Origin: Microcaldota archaeon
GTDB lineage: Archaea > Micrarchaeota > Micrarchaeia > Anstonellales > Bilamarchaeaceae
DNA length: 5,000 nucleotides
Direction of reading: 5' to 3'
Assembly: GCA_023247345.1 (NCBI GenBank)
Contig: JAHFGR010000103.1
Location: forward strand, 1 to 5,000
Part shown: in pieces, positions 4,880 to 5,000 of the stretch
Layout: the number at the start of each line of letters is the position of its first letter
Position numbering within the stretch: the stretch's first letter is position 1
The notes under the pieces: generated by a model
Database searches by the model: none
Told to the model about the DNA's origin: nothing
Seen by the model: only the letters and a program-made list of their open reading frames with translations
Program-made: the position numbers and the translations under genes

Positions 4880-5000
4880 TGCACAAAAATTAGTAAAAGT
4901 TGTTCCTGCTGTTACGCGAGCGAGCGCTAGGTTTGGTAAGTATAAAAAAGAAGAAAGGCAACATGTAAGGCCACTCGCAGTAAAGGAAAATATAGAATTA
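4872..5000 (+). CDS. Unknown protein, N-terminal part only
   Basis: A new frame opens at ATG 4872 and stays open to the window edge (43 codons, partial at the 3' end). It overlaps the end of the upstream gene by 8 nt (ATGATTAG), an arrangement typical of translationally coupled genes in one operon. GTGAT (4863-4867) four bases before the ATG is a partial match to the archaeal ribosome-binding core. The visible part, starting MISAQKLVKVVPAVTRASAR, is basic with a mildly hydrophobic first third and no recognisable domain. Too little is present to name a function. Confidence 0.65.
   Translation, partial: MISAQKLVKVVPAVTRASARFGKYKKEERQHVRPLAVKENIEL

Overview
The window looks archaeal. Ribosome-binding sites resemble the archaeal GGAGGTGATC core, the best being a perfect AGGTGAT ahead of the gene at 3434-3748. 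AT-rich TATA-like boxes lie about 25 bp before likely transcript starts, poly-T tracts follow genes, and a stand-alone Lrp/AsnC regulator sits back to back with glutamine synthetase. Base composition is AT-rich. I cannot name a species; a small-genome lineage such as DPANN/Micrarchaeota or a Thermoplasmata relative is only a guess.

Layout. Positions 1-270 hold no convincing gene. Next comes a 223-residue protein of unknown function with an N-terminal signal-like segment (283-954, +). A convergent gap (955-1268) holds T-tracts and an inverted repeat. The centre is the nitrogen module: an Lrp/AsnC regulator (1269-1733, -) divergent from glnA (1941-3350, +). Their 207-bp spacer carries two TATA-like elements, a 14-bp palindrome over one of them, and short direct repeats. 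The regulator probably controls glnA and/or itself. The synthetase keeps all the catalytic residues I could map from E. coli GlnA, and it has the beta-type (GSI-beta) architecture with the extra loop segment.

After a terminator region comes accessory material. A 104-residue unknown protein (3434-3748, -) is divergent from an unknown 323-residue protein (3908-4879, +). The latter overlaps by 8 nt a further gene that runs off the window (4872-5000+), so those two probably form an operon.

The accessory gene at 3908-4879 is the most unusual part. Its coding sequence looks mosaic. It has four in-frame 21-bp repeats near the 5' end, two adjacent perfect hairpins with C-GAA-G loops that appear to add about 16 charged residues in frame, and an abrupt GC-rich patch near the 3' end. 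No well-known defence system, mobile element, tRNA, rRNA or CRISPR array is recognisable.
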